Assembly (NCBI GenBank): GCA_964647255.1
Contig: CAZYGI010000010.1
Location: 19,535 to 83,534 of the forward strand
DNA: 64,000 nt
DNA from: CAWJEL01 sp964647255
Lineage (GTDB): Bacteria > Chloroflexota > Anaerolineae > CG2-30-64-16
Direction of reading: 5' to 3'
Made by a program: the position numbers and the translations under genes. Below the pieces are notes generated by a model. It worked only from the letters and a program-made list of their open reading frames with translations, was not told the origin of the DNA and ran no database searches. Below, piece after piece: positions 7,596-18,221 of the stretch. Each line of letters starts with the position of its first letter. Within the stretch, counting starts at the first letter, position 1.

Positions 7596-9019
7596 CTACG
7601 CCGCATCGCGGTTCACCGAGCAGCCGGGATCGGTCACTTCGACCGCGCCGATCTCGGCCGCGGTGTGATCCAGGAGCCGGGCCGCGAAACGGATGAACGT
7701 GTCCACGTCGGCGAAGGTGGAGGCGATGCCCACCGACAGCCGCACCGCGCTGACGTCCTTGCCGAAGCGAGCGCGCATCTCCGCGCGGAGCTCCTGGAAC
7801 GACAGCGGTGCGGGGCCGCGGAAGAACTCAGCCATGATCTCCGGTGTCAGCCCGTGCGCGACCTCGCCCGCGCCAGGGTTGCAGAAGCAGCCGGTGCGCA
7901 GCGAGATGCGACGGTGGCCGGCCAGCTCTTCGATCCGCCGATCGTCGAGCTGCTGGCCGGCCCGGTCGTAAAAGCTCACCGTGACCGTGCCACCGCGCGC
8001 CTTCAGGTTCGCCGGACCATGGACGCGCACCAACGGCTGCCCGGTGCTGTGCCGAAGTATCGTCAGGCTCTCGACCAGCCAGCCGGCCAGGCACATCACC
8101 CGTTCGTGGATCACGTCCATGCCGACCGCGGTCAGGTAGCGCAGGCCGGTCTCGACCGCGGGGATGCCCAGGTAGTTGACCGTGCCGTCCTCGAAGCCGG
8201 CCTCGCCGGGCACCAGGTAGTGGCCGTCCCCCTGCACCGACGAGATAGTGATGGTGCCGCCGGCGTACCAGGGCCGGACCAGCTTCTCCAGCGCGGCCCG
8301 CCGCGCCAGCAGGCAGCCGATGCCGGTGGGGTAGCCGAACATCTTGTAGAACGACAGCGGCACGAAATCGGGCAGCCAGCGCGCCNNNNNNNNNNCATCT
8401 CCAGCGGGTGCTGCACGCCGGAGAAGTTGGACTGGGCCGGGAACGCGAAGAGATTGTGCGCGCCAGGTCGTGCCAGGTCAAAATACGCGTCCAATGTCGC
8501 CGGGTCAATGCGCAGCTCAGGCTGGACGACCGGCAGGTAAGTGAACGCCGCGCCCCGGCGCCGCGCGAACTCGCGGATCCCGTTGACCGAGTTGTGGTTG
8601 TCGAAGGTGAGCAGGTAGTGGTCGCCCGGTCCGAACGGATACGCCTCGCCCACCAGCTTGAGCGCGCCGCTGGCATTGGGCGTGAAGATCGCGACGTACT
8701 CGCCCGGCGGTGCGTTGAAGTACTCCAGCACGTAGGCCCGCGCATCGTCCACCAGGCACGTCATGGCCTGGGAGGTGGGGTTGTGCGAATGCGGGTTGCC
8801 GAAGACGCCGCGGCTCAGCAGCTCATGGTGGCGGCGCACCTGGCTCTCGGCGTACAGCCCGCCGCCGGTGTAGTCCAGATAGACCTGACCGGCCGCATCG
8901 AGCCGTGCGTACTCCGCGGCACGCAGATCGTCCAGCGCGGATGTCGTCGTGTAGGACGGGTGCGCGGCCAGGAAGGCGGCATGGGCCGCGTCGAAGGTGG
9001 CAGGGTAAGTATGGATCAC
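7596..9019 (-). CDS. Class V aminotransferase/cysteine desulfurase-like, molybdenum-cofactor-sulfurase-type (interrupted by gap)
   Basis: A PLP enzyme of the NifS fold, in two parts separated by ten N. The N-terminal part has YLDYTGGGLY, FTPNASGALKLVGEAYPF and SNFSGVQHPLEM. The C-terminal part has SFYKMFGYPTG, whose lysine should bind PLP, and RTGCFCNPGAGE, which matches the catalytic-cysteine loop of MOCOS-type sulfurases. The two flanks are in different frames across the N run and residues around the PLP-binding Asp are missing, so the real gap is longer than ten bases. No MOSC domain follows. The start is set at GTG 9019, with AGAAGGA nine bases upstream; a longer frame extends into a palindrome and is less likely. 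Confidence 0.82.
8386..8395. other. Assembly gap (10 N)
   Basis: Ten N inside the sulfurase-like gene. From the family alignment the missing segment should encode roughly 20-30 residues. Confidence 0.95.
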
Positions 9020-9090
9020 GGCGATGTGTCCTTCTTTCGGGATGAAGCATCGCGTGAGATTGTATAACGGCTCCCACTCAGCGTCAAAGC

Positions 9091-9131
9091 GGTACAGTTG
9101 CCAACTTTCCGAAAAAGTTGGCAACTGTACC
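9091..9131. repeat. Palindrome A of the REP-like family
   Basis: Perfect 18-bp arms (9091-9108 and 9114-9131) with a 5-base loop ccgaa. The core is gttgccaacttt, with outer arm ggtaca. It lies 20 bp beyond the stop of the transposase gene. Confidence 0.9.
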
Positions 9132-9151
9132 GTGCCGTCGGCACGGACGCG

Positions 9152-9778
9152 TCACTCCACGATGTATTCTGCGATCGTCCGTTCATCGGGATCCGTCGCA
9201 TGCAAGGCGACAAAAGGCGCGCGACCGCCGAACCAGGCCAGCACGTCATCGCGCGGGATGCGCGTCGGCCGTTCCGCGAGGATCGCACCGTACGATGACC
9301 ACGGCCATTCGCGGAAGTCGGGGATGAGGCCGTGCTTCTGCGGGTTGCGATGGATGTATCTGACCAGCGCCGCGAAGTAGCGGTCGCTGTCCACCAGCCG
9401 GCGCTTGAACGGCTTCTGGAACAGGCTGCCGGTGCGCTCATAGCGCAGGTTGAAGGCCATGAAGTAGGCGATGAACAGGTTCTTATAGGCGGGTGGGGTG
9501 GACAAGGTTGCCAACTTTCGGAAAGTTGGCAGCCTTGTCCACCCTGCGCCAGCAGCCAGGTCCGCTGTTCCTCATCCGTCCGGATATAGTTCAGGAAGTG
9601 AAAGTGGTTGGGAAGCAAGGAGAACGCGAAGGCGGTCGCCACAGGCTCGATGTGGTGGGCGAATAGCTGCAGGAAGTAGCGGAAGTTCTCCGCGGTGCAA
9701 AAAATCGTCTCGCCGTTGTTGCCGCGGTTGTAGATGTGGTAATAGTTCCCGCCGACCAGGGGGATCTGTGGCGTCATC
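9152..9778 (-). pseudogene. REP-associated tyrosine (Y1/RAYT-type) transposase, disrupted by a palindrome
   Basis: The N-terminal part (from ATG 9778: MTPQIPLVGGNYYHIYNRGN, then SLLPNHFHFL) carries the HUH-type His pair of Y1 transposases. The C-terminal part (YERTGSLFQKPFKR, VRYIHRNPQKHG, FREWPWSSY, WFGG) is the matching family tail, but in another frame. A 47-bp palindrome (9497-9543) separates them. Deleting exactly those 47 bp joins LLAQ to PPAYKNLF in frame and gives a protein of about 190 residues. The gene is therefore read as an intact transposase interrupted by a member of the palindrome family around it. Y1/RAYT enzymes nick and move single-stranded hairpins; current activity here is unlikely. 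Confidence 0.85.
9497..9543. mobile_element. Palindrome B of the REP-like family, inserted within the transposase
   Basis: A 47-bp palindrome centred on base 9520 with 23-bp arms and one G-T pair. The core gttgccaactttc is shared with palindromes A and C, while the outer arm ggtggacaagg is unique. Its length is not a multiple of three, so it shifts the frame. Confidence 0.9.
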
Positions 9779-9800
9779 GGTGGCCTCCTTCTGGTAGAGG

Positions 9801-9853
9801 GTAGAGTGTAGAGTTGCCAACTTTTCGGCAAAGTTGGCAACTCTACACTCTAC
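9801..9853. repeat. Palindrome C of the REP-like family
   Basis: Perfect 24-bp arms (9801-9824 and 9830-9853) around a 5-base loop tcggc. The core is gttgccaacttt and the outer arm gtagagtgtaga. It sits just upstream of the transposase start, and its right arm supplies the TAG stop of the HAD gene. Confidence 0.9.
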
Positions 9854-10503
9854 AACCCGCGCAGCAGCGCCAGATCCAGCGCGGTCAGCGAGCGCAACAC
9901 GACGCGCGCCCGGGCCAGCGCCGCAGGCGGCGGCGGGAAGCGCGGATCGGGCACCGCGATGACCTGCATGCCCGCAGTCGCGCCTGCCAGGATACCGTTG
10001 CCCGAATCCTCCAGGCAGACGCAGCGCTCAGGCGGCACGCCCAGCAGCCGCGCAGCCTCCAGATAGACGTCGGGCGCCGGCTTGCCCCGCGGCATGGTGT
10101 CGGTGCAGACCACCGCGCCGAACTTTCCCCGCATCGCCGCGTCCGCCAGCACCGCGTCAATCAAGCTGCGCTCGGAGCCGGAGGCCAGGGCCGTGGGGTA
10201 GTGCGCCGCGGCCAGCGCCACCGCCTCAACCGCGCCGGGCAGGTAGGGGATGCCGGCTGCATAAATCGCTTGCATGTTGGCGACGATACGCGCGGCGGTC
10301 TCCTCCCAGGTCAAGTCAAGCTTCATCCGCCGGATCATGTACTCGGCCCACTCGCGCGTGCTGACCCCCATGCAGGGGCGATGATCGGCGGCGCCCCAGT
10401 CGCTCGCGCCGACCTCGGCCGCCATACGGCAGCGGGCCTCGTGCCAACACGGCTCAGAATCCACCAGCAGACCGTCAAGATCAAAAATGATCGCTTCAAT
10501 CAT
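9850..10503 (-). CDS. HAD-superfamily phosphatase (beta-phosphoglucomutase-like)
   Basis: A 217-residue HAD hydrolase of subfamily I with an alpha-helical cap. Motif I is IIFDLDGLLVDSEP (nucleophile D8, acid/base D10). Motif II is ALASGSERS, motif III is the lysine in GKPAPDVYL, and motif IV is CLEDSGNGILAG. This matches sugar-phosphate phosphatases and beta-phosphoglucomutase-like enzymes, with cytoplasmic phosphoryl-transfer chemistry; the substrate is undetermined. The TAG stop lies in the arm of palindrome C, so the C-terminus may have been reset by that element. Confidence 0.88.
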   Translation of the reverse strand: MIEAIIFDLDGLLVDSEPCWHEARCRMAAEVGASDWGAADHRPCMGVSTREWAEYMIRRMKLDLTWEETAARIVANMQAIYAAGIPYLPGAVEAVALAAAHYPTALASGSERSLIDAVLADAAMRGKFGAVVCTDTMPRGKPAPDVYLEAARLLGVPPERCVCLEDSGNGILAGATAGMQVIAVPDPRFPPPPAALARARVVLRSLTALDLALLRGL

Positions 10504-10533
10504 GGTATCTGTTCGGAGAGCACGTGCGTCCCC

Positions 10534-12186
10534 TCACTCCATCGGCGCGGACCGCAACAGCAGCGGCAGATAGACGTCCCCGCTCCCGGCCGGATCAAAC
10601 GGATTCAGACAGCGAGCAGCCACGATGTACCAGGAGGACGCCACCGACTCGATCACCGGGCGGTTGACGCCGCCGGTCAGGAAGTTCGGCAGCCCCTGGC
10701 CGTCGCCGGCGGATGCCGGCCGGAGCTGACCGGTCAGCTCACCCAGCGTGTGCTGCCACTCGGCAGTCTTCCCGGCGACGCAGTAAGCGGCCGCCATCTG
10801 CCCGGTGCCCTCGAGGAAGAGCCAATTCTGCTCCGTCTCGAAGGCCGCGAAGCCATCCACGCCGTAGCTGCGCGGCGTGCCGCTGTCCTGGTACCATGTC
10901 CGCCCGATCCGTAGTTCACTGTCAACCGCCTCATGGTGCGACTGGTTGTTGACGGCGTATTCAATCTTTGTGATTTCGGCCAAGCGCACGCCGTGGTTGT
11001 CGCCGAAATCGGCAAACTGGTCGTAGCGCACTTCAACCAGCCGCCAATCGCTGAAATCCAGCGACCGGGAATACCAGTACCATTCCCCGGTCTTGTTTTG
11101 CAGCTTGACCTCGAAACGGTTGCCGCTGCCATCCCCTCGCAGCCAAAAGCGATAGACCAAGCCCGGTGTGATCGCCAAGTCAACGTCCCGTTCGCGATGA
11201 AACACGAACCACTCATCGTCCGAGTCCCAGGTGTACTTCACGACGAGATCGTGCCCTTCCCCGTGCTGGGCACGCGCCAGGTTGACGATGATCGAGGGAT
11301 CATCGTTCTGCCGGGCAGCCGTCCAATAGGAATCGGTGTGCGAGTCGAAAACCTCGATCAGATACGGGTCCTGGCTCCGAGCGATCAATCCTTCGGCATA
11401 GGGCAGCAGGCAGCGATAGGTTGAGCCGAGCGCCAGGTACCCCCAGGAGACGTTATCGGTCGGCAGGTTGTGTGTGGTCTGATGGGGCCAGTTCATGTAC
11501 CCGATGTCGTAACAGTCGCCGCGCGGAACCCAGACCGCCTGGTCGAGCCACTGCTTGATCGAAGCCCGCACAGCCTCCGCGCCCAACCCTTTCAGCGCGC
11601 CGTAGACGTCTATGCTGCCTTCCGGGTGCCGGAAGGCCATCAGGTCGCCGGTCTTGCGGAAGCCGCTGTAGATGCCGGGATGAGGCGTCCGAGCCTCCAG
11701 GCAGACGAACCAGCTCGTCAAGCGGGCAATCAGGGCGTCATAGCGGCCATCGTCCGTCGCCTGGCGATAATCCTTCAGTGCAACCAGCAGCCAGGCGTTG
11801 TCACCAACCCAGAAGTCGTTCGGGTCGGCGGATGGATCGGGGCCGCCGGTTGAGGCAAGGCGGAACTGCTGGTAGCCGCCGGGACAGGCGCAGGTCGGAC
11901 AGGCGTCTGTCTGCCCGGCGAAGGCGTCAAAGATGCGGCGCGCCCGGCCGTATTCCCCCTCGGCGACAAAGGCGATGGCCGCCATCGCGTTCGAATAGGT
12001 GGTCGCCGCGTCGGCGCCCTCGTAGAGCGGCGCCAACCCCGAAGGCCACGCATCCTGAATCCGCTCCAGGAAGCGCAGCACGGTTTGCGCAGGGGGAGTC
12101 GTATCGGGCGCGCCCGCCTGCGCCGCGTTCAGTGGGCAAGCCAGCGCGCAGATCATCAGGATGACGAAGGCCCAGGCGCGTTTCAT
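10534..12186 (-). CDS. Secreted protein with predicted helical-barrel and carbohydrate-binding-like regions, function unknown
   Basis: A 550-residue exported protein. The ATG at 12186 follows AGGAGG by six bases; a longer in-frame start at 12279 would bury the signal peptide. Residues 1-24 form a clear signal peptide (MKRAWAFVILMICALA...AQA). Residues of about 30-300 contain repeated aromatic and Asp/Asn-rich stretches (DNAWLLVALKDYRQ, TDNVSWGYLALGSTY) like six-hairpin glycosidases. Residues of about 320-440 (SLDFSDWRLVEVRYDQF) look like a CIA30/CBM11-type beta-sandwich. The C-terminus ends VYLPLLLRSAPME, a tail common on exported Chloroflexota proteins. The role may be glycan binding or hydrolysis; no catalytic residue can be assigned. 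Confidence 0.75.
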   Translation of the reverse strand: MKRAWAFVILMICALACPLNAAQAGAPDTTPPAQTVLRFLERIQDAWPSGLAPLYEGADAATTYSNAMAAIAFVAEGEYGRARRIFDAFAGQTDACPTCACPGGYQQFRLASTGGPDPSADPNDFWVGDNAWLLVALKDYRQATDDGRYDALIARLTSWFVCLEARTPHPGIYSGFRKTGDLMAFRHPEGSIDVYGALKGLGAEAVRASIKQWLDQAVWVPRGDCYDIGYMNWPHQTTHNLPTDNVSWGYLALGSTYRCLLPYAEGLIARSQDPYLIEVFDSHTDSYWTAARQNDDPSIIVNLARAQHGEGHDLVVKYTWDSDDEWFVFHRERDVDLAITPGLVYRFWLRGDGSGNRFEVKLQNKTGEWYWYSRSLDFSDWRLVEVRYDQFADFGDNHGVRLAEITKIEYAVNNQSHHEAVDSELRIGRTWYQDSGTPRSYGVDGFAAFETEQNWLFLEGTGQMAAAYCVAGKTAEWQHTLGELTGQLRPASAGDGQGLPNFLTGGVNRPVIESVASSWYIVAARCLNPFDPAGSGDVYLPLLLRSAPME

Positions 12187-12214
12187 GGGACACCTCCTGG
12201 TACCTGACAGGGTT

Positions 12215-14026
<1,812 letters not shown>

Positions 14027-14575
14027 ACTTTCTCCTTGTGAGAAATCTTTCTTGATTTAGTGTGGTCAGATCCGGCCAGCCGTAGGCAACTTCGATCAAC
14101 GGCATGTCGCCAATGACCACCGACTTACGCCCGATGAACTGGCCACCCAGACTTTCATAGAACGCTCTGGCCCGCGCGTTCGCCTCTAAAGCCCAGAGCA
14201 TGGCGGCGCCGAATCCCCGCTCGACCAATTGACGGGCGCTGGCAGCCATCAATTGCCGCCCGATCCCGCGGCCTTGATGCTGGGGCCACACATAAATCGC
14301 GTAAATCTCGCCCTCATAGCCCGGCGTCCCATCGCGTTCGGGGCCGCCGCCGGCAAAACCTACCACCTCTCCGGCATGATCTTCCGCCACCAGGGTGAAC
14401 TGTTGCGGCCCGGCTTGCGCCAAGTTATCGCGCCACCGCTGTGCGCGCGTCTCATACGAAAGCGCGGCCAAGAACCCGGCCGGCAGGATGTCGCGATACG
14501 CCGTGCGCCAGGTGTCCACATGGACGCGGGCGATCCCTGGGGCGTCGGCGGGGGCTGCGGTGCGAATACGCATGA

Positions 14576-16399
14576 TTACTCTCGTTTTTTGGCGGCCAGC
14601 ACTTCGGCGACCATCTCGACCACGCTGGCGCGGCCGGCCTCCGAGTCCGCGCCCATCATCTGCGCCAGCTCATCCACACGCGCCCTGTCATCCAACGCGC
14701 ACACTTCGGTCACGGTCCGCTCGCCCGCCACATGCTTCACCACCCGAAAATGCGCGTCGCCATACGCCGCCAACTGCGGCAGGTGCGTGATGCAAAGGAC
14801 TTGGTGGCTGGTGGCTGGTGGCTGGGTGCTGGAAACTGAAGGTTGGTGTTTGCCTCCTGACCCCTGACCCCTGGTCAACTCCCACAGCTTGCGCCCCACC
14901 GTCCCGCCGACGCGGCCGCCGATCCCCTGGTCAATCTCGTCGAAGATCAGGGTGGGCGTCTCATCCGCGCGGCCGAGCACGGTCTTGAGCGCCAGCATCA
15001 GCCGTGAGGTCTCGCCGCCGGACGCCACCCGCGCCATCGGTTTCAGCGGCTCGCCGGGGTTGGCCGATACGAGGAATGCGACCGAGTCCAGCCCGTGGCT
15101 GTCAAAGCCGTACCGACCAGCGGGCTGCCCGGCCGGCTGCGCCGCGACTGCGTCCACAATCGCACCGGCAGGCTCCTGACGCCAGGCAATGTCGGCCGCA
15201 AAACGCGCCTTTGCCATGTGCAGATCGGCCAGCTCGGCCTCAATGGCGGCCGCCATCCGCTGCCCTGCGGCGCGGCGGGCCGCGGAGAGGATTGCGCCCA
15301 GCGCACCCACCTCGGCCAGCAGCCGGGTCTCCTCGGCCTCCAGGTCACCGATGCGCTCCTCCGCGTGGCTGATCGTCTCCAGCTCGGCCGCGGCGCGCTC
15401 GCCGTAGGCCAGCACGTCCGCGACCGTGTCGCCGTACTTGCGCTGGAGGCTGTGGATCAGGTGCAGCCGCTCCTCCACCTGGGCCAGGCGCTGCGGGTTA
15501 AATTCGATGTTGTCCCGGTAACGCGCCAGCTCGCGCGCGAGGTCGTCCAGCAGCGCGGCCGCTTCGTCCAACTGCTCGGCCAGCGGCGATGCGGTCCCAT
15601 CCACGCGGGCCAGGCGGCCAAGCGACTGCTCGGCCGCGCCCAGGGCGTCCAGCGCACCGGCGCGCTCGCCGTCATCGCCGCCGGCAAGCGCCTGCAGCGC
15701 CTCGTTCGTCAGCGCGGCCAACTGCTCAGCGTTTGCCAGGCGGCGGCGTTCGCCTTCCAGCTCGGTGCTCTCGCCCGGTTGGAGTGCTGCCGCGCGGATC
15801 TCCTCGACCTGATAGGTCAACAGGTCAATCCGCCGGGCCCGCTCGCGCGCGTCCTGGCGCAAGCTCTCCAGCTCGCGCCGCACATCGCGCACGCGGCGGA
15901 CGAGCTCAGCCATCTCCGCGACCTGGCCGTTGATCCCAGCATAGCGGTCAAGCAGGCCGATGTGCTCCCGTTCATGCAGCAGAGAGAGGTGCTCCCCCTG
16001 GCCATGGACGTCAACCAGCCGCCCGCCGATCTCGCCCAGCAGCGCGGTGGTGACGGCGCGGCCGTTGACGCGCGCCACCGAGCGGCCGTTGGCGCGCACC
16101 TCACGGGCCAGCATCAACTCATCCGGGGTGTCGCCTTCCAGGCCATTTTCAGCCAGCAGCGGCGCCAGGCGGGACGCGGCCCCGGCCACCAGGGAGAAGA
16201 GGCCCTCCACCTCGGTGCGCTCTGCGCCGGCGCGCACCACATCCGCGGAGGCCCGGTCGCCCAGCAGCAGGTTCACCGCGTCAATGATGATGGACTTGCC
16301 CGCACCGGTCTCGCCGGTGAGCACGTTGAACCCCGGCTCGAAGACTAGGTCGAGCCGGTCAATAATCGCCAGGTCGCGGATGTGGAGTTCGGTGAGCAT
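14576..16399 (-). CDS. recN: DNA repair protein RecN, with a short-repeat insertion
   Basis: A 607-residue SMC-like ATPase that acts at double-strand breaks. Walker A GETGAGKS is at residues 29-36, a long coiled coil lies in the middle, the signature is VASGGETSRLMLALK, and Walker B is LIFDEIDQGIGGRVG. Between TR (about residue 511) and VLCITHLPQLAAYGD (about 534) an extra segment of about 20 residues rich in Gly, Ser, Pro and His is present. It is encoded by short-word repeat DNA (14804-14876) and is in frame. The site is a surface loop between Walker B and the D-loop/H-loop region, so function may survive. NAD kinase nearby is a common neighbour of recN. Confidence 0.95.
   Translation of the reverse strand: MLTELHIRDLAIIDRLDLVFEPGFNVLTGETGAGKSIIIDAVNLLLGDRASADVVRAGAERTEVEGLFSLVAGAASRLAPLLAENGLEGDTPDELMLAREVRANGRSVARVNGRAVTTALLGEIGGRLVDVHGQGEHLSLLHEREHIGLLDRYAGINGQVAEMAELVRRVRDVRRELESLRQDARERARRIDLLTYQVEEIRAAALQPGESTELEGERRRLANAEQLAALTNEALQALAGGDDGERAGALDALGAAEQSLGRLARVDGTASPLAEQLDEAAALLDDLARELARYRDNIEFNPQRLAQVEERLHLIHSLQRKYGDTVADVLAYGERAAAELETISHAEERIGDLEAEETRLLAEVGALGAILSAARRAAGQRMAAAIEAELADLHMAKARFAADIAWRQEPAGAIVDAVAAQPAGQPAGRYGFDSHGLDSVAFLVSANPGEPLKPMARVASGGETSRLMLALKTVLGRADETPTLIFDEIDQGIGGRVGGTVGRKLWELTRGQGSGGKHQPSVSSTQPPATSHQVLCITHLPQLAAYGDAHFRVVKHVAGERTVTEVCALDDRARVDELAQMMGADSEAGRASVVEMVAEVLAAKKRE
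14804..14876 (-). repeat. Short-word repeat tract inside recN
   Basis: Tandem ggtggct words and gacccct words (tggctggtggctggtggctg and cctgacccctgacccctgg) sit inside the recN coding region and keep the frame. The same kind of words normally fill intergenic gaps in this window. Confidence 0.7.
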
Positions 16400-16433
16400 A
16401 GGCTTCGGTGATCAGTAAACCGGGAAACAAGGA

Positions 16434-17644
16434 TCAAATCAGCGTCTTCCGCACCGCCGGGACAAGGAAGACGACGAACAGCGCGAAGGCCAGCGTCACG
16501 CCGGCACCGAGCACGACCGCGCCGGTGGAGCTCCAGCGTTCGGCCACTGCGCCGGCAAACAGCGCGCCGAGCGGCGTGGTGCCGAAGAAGAAGAGCGAAT
16601 AGACGCTCATGACGCGGCCGCGCAGTTCGTCGGGCGCCATCAACTGGATGATCGTGTTGCTGGTGGCGTTCTGAATAACAAACGCAACGCCAGCGCACGC
16701 CATGAAGATCAGCGCCACGGCGAAGGAACGGGTCGCGGCGAAGGCCAACACCGTCAGCGGAAAGACCAGGCTGCCGACGGAGAACTGCACCCCCTTGCCC
16801 CTCCGGCGACTCAACGACGCAACGGTCAGGGCGCCGGCCAGCGCGCCGACGCCGACGGCTGCGTTGAGCAGGCCGTACCCCGTCTCCCCGACCTTCAGCA
16901 CATCCACGGCATAAGCCGGAAGCAAGACGGAATAGGAAAAACCGAAGATCGAGGTCATGCCGATGACGGCCGTCAGGGTGCGCACCACCGGCTGCTGCCA
17001 CACATAGCGCAGCCCATCGCCGATCTCGGCAAACATGTGGCGGTGGCTCGGCGGCCTGCCCACGTCACTCGGGATGTTCATCCCGGCGAGCGCGATCAGC
17101 ACCGCCACAAAACTGATGCCGTTGATCGCAAAACACCAACCTGCGCCCAGCCCGGCCAGCACAAACCCGCCGATGGCCGGCCCCACCACCCGCGCCAGGT
17201 TGAACATGGTGGAGCCCATCGCGATCGCGTTCTGGAGATCGCGACGATCTTCCACCAGCATCGGCGTCAGCGCCAGGCGCGCGGGCGAGTCGAAGGCGTT
17301 GGCGATGCCGGTCAGGAACGCCAGCGCCGCGATCTGCCACACCTGCAGCACCTTCAGCCAGGTCAACGCAGCCAGGATGAAGGCGCTGATCATCATGGCG
17401 ATCTGGGTGATCATCAGCAACCGGCGCTTGGACACCCGATCCGCAAGCGCGCCCGCGGGCAACATGAAAAAAAGCGTGGGGATCGTTCCCACGGCTGTAA
17501 TGGTGCCCAACGCCNNNNNNNNNNCATCCAGGTGCCGGCGAGCGACAACGCCTGGCCGATGAACCAACGCTGAAAGTTGGGGTAACGCAAAGCCGCAAAA
17601 GTGCCCTGCATGCGCGACACCGCGGAAGGAGTGTTCGTGTTCAT
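16434..17644 (-). CDS. MFS transporter, EntS-like exporter (interrupted by gap)
   Basis: A major-facilitator protein of about 400 residues with 12 expected membrane segments. YPNFQRWFIGQALSLAGTWM at the N-terminus, GALADRVSKRRLLM (motif A, loop 2-3), DSPARLALTPMLVE and DELRGRVMSVYSLFFFGTTP identify the MFS_3/enterobactin-exporter-like group. A ten-N gap after GTWM removes roughly one transmembrane helix, and the frame differs across it. The start is ATG 17644, which overlaps the stop of the upstream zinc-ribbon gene by four bases, so the two are coupled. The exported compound is unknown. Confidence 0.85.
17515..17524. other. Assembly gap (10 N)
   Basis: Ten N inside the MFS gene near its first two transmembrane segments. 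The true gap is larger, because the reading frame does not continue across ten bases. Confidence 0.95.
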
Positions 17645-18147
17645 AGCAACCCTGCGTAGAGTGTGCTCGCGGCCAGGCCGGCGGCCAGGAGCACATCCCA
17701 CCGCCTGAACAGGCCCGGCAGGCCCAACCAGATTGCCCCAACCCCAAGCACGCCCAGGATGAACAAGCCGGCGGCTAGCCACTTCATGCCGCGCGACCGC
17801 CGTTTGCGCACGGCGCGGCGGATCGCCTCCGCGACCAGCCCACCGGCGGCTGGCCCGGCAAAGAGCGCGAGGATAAGGCTGAAAAAGCCCAAAATGCCCA
17901 GGAACGCGTACCCCGCCGCGCCGAGGATGCCGCCCAACACCAGCGCCACCGCGCCGCCGATCACCGGGTCAAGGCGATTGCCGTTGTAGTAGACACTCTG
18001 CTGGGTCCGCACGCACTCCCGGCAGCGGTAGCCCACCGGCGTGCGCACCGCACACTGGTAGCAGATCGGCTTATCGCACCGGTTGCAGCGCAGCATCGTC
18101 TCGCGGTCAGGATGGTTGGCGCACCGTAAGGTCGTGTCGTCGGGCAT
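17641..18147 (-). CDS. B-box-type zinc-finger membrane protein of unknown function
   Basis: A 168-residue protein. An N-terminal zinc finger with paired Cys/His (CANHPDRETMLRCNRCDKPI, then CYQCAVRTPVGYRCREC, residues of about 8-47) is followed by two hydrophobic hairpins (about 65-105 and 120-165). The same N-terminal finger occurs in some rhomboid proteases, but the catalytic GxSG and His are absent, so protease activity is not claimed. The ATG at 18147 was chosen because GGAG lies five to eight bases upstream; an in-frame ATG at 18162 is possible. It overlaps the MFS start by four bases. Confidence 0.75.
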   Translation of the reverse strand: MPDDTTLRCANHPDRETMLRCNRCDKPICYQCAVRTPVGYRCRECVRTQQSVYYNGNRLDPVIGGAVALVLGGILGAAGYAFLGILGFFSLILALFAGPAAGGLVAEAIRRAVRKRRSRGMKWLAAGLFILGVLGVGAIWLGLPGLFRRWDVLLAAGLAASTLYAGLL

Positions 18148-18221
18148 GAAGGCTCCGTTCATGTGCCGGGTTGGCGCTTGCACTGATGCACGGCGCGCAG
18201 CGCCCGGTTCGCTCCACGCGC

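Noticed and set aside
9016..9840. A single 274-codon frame covering the transposase region
   Set aside because: It is the N-terminal transposase frame read through the palindrome into the wrong frame. The family-typical C-terminus is in another frame, so this is not a real long protein.
17641..18147. Rhomboid protease
   Set aside because: It shares the N-terminal zinc finger seen in some rhomboids but lacks the GxSG nucleophile and the catalytic His.
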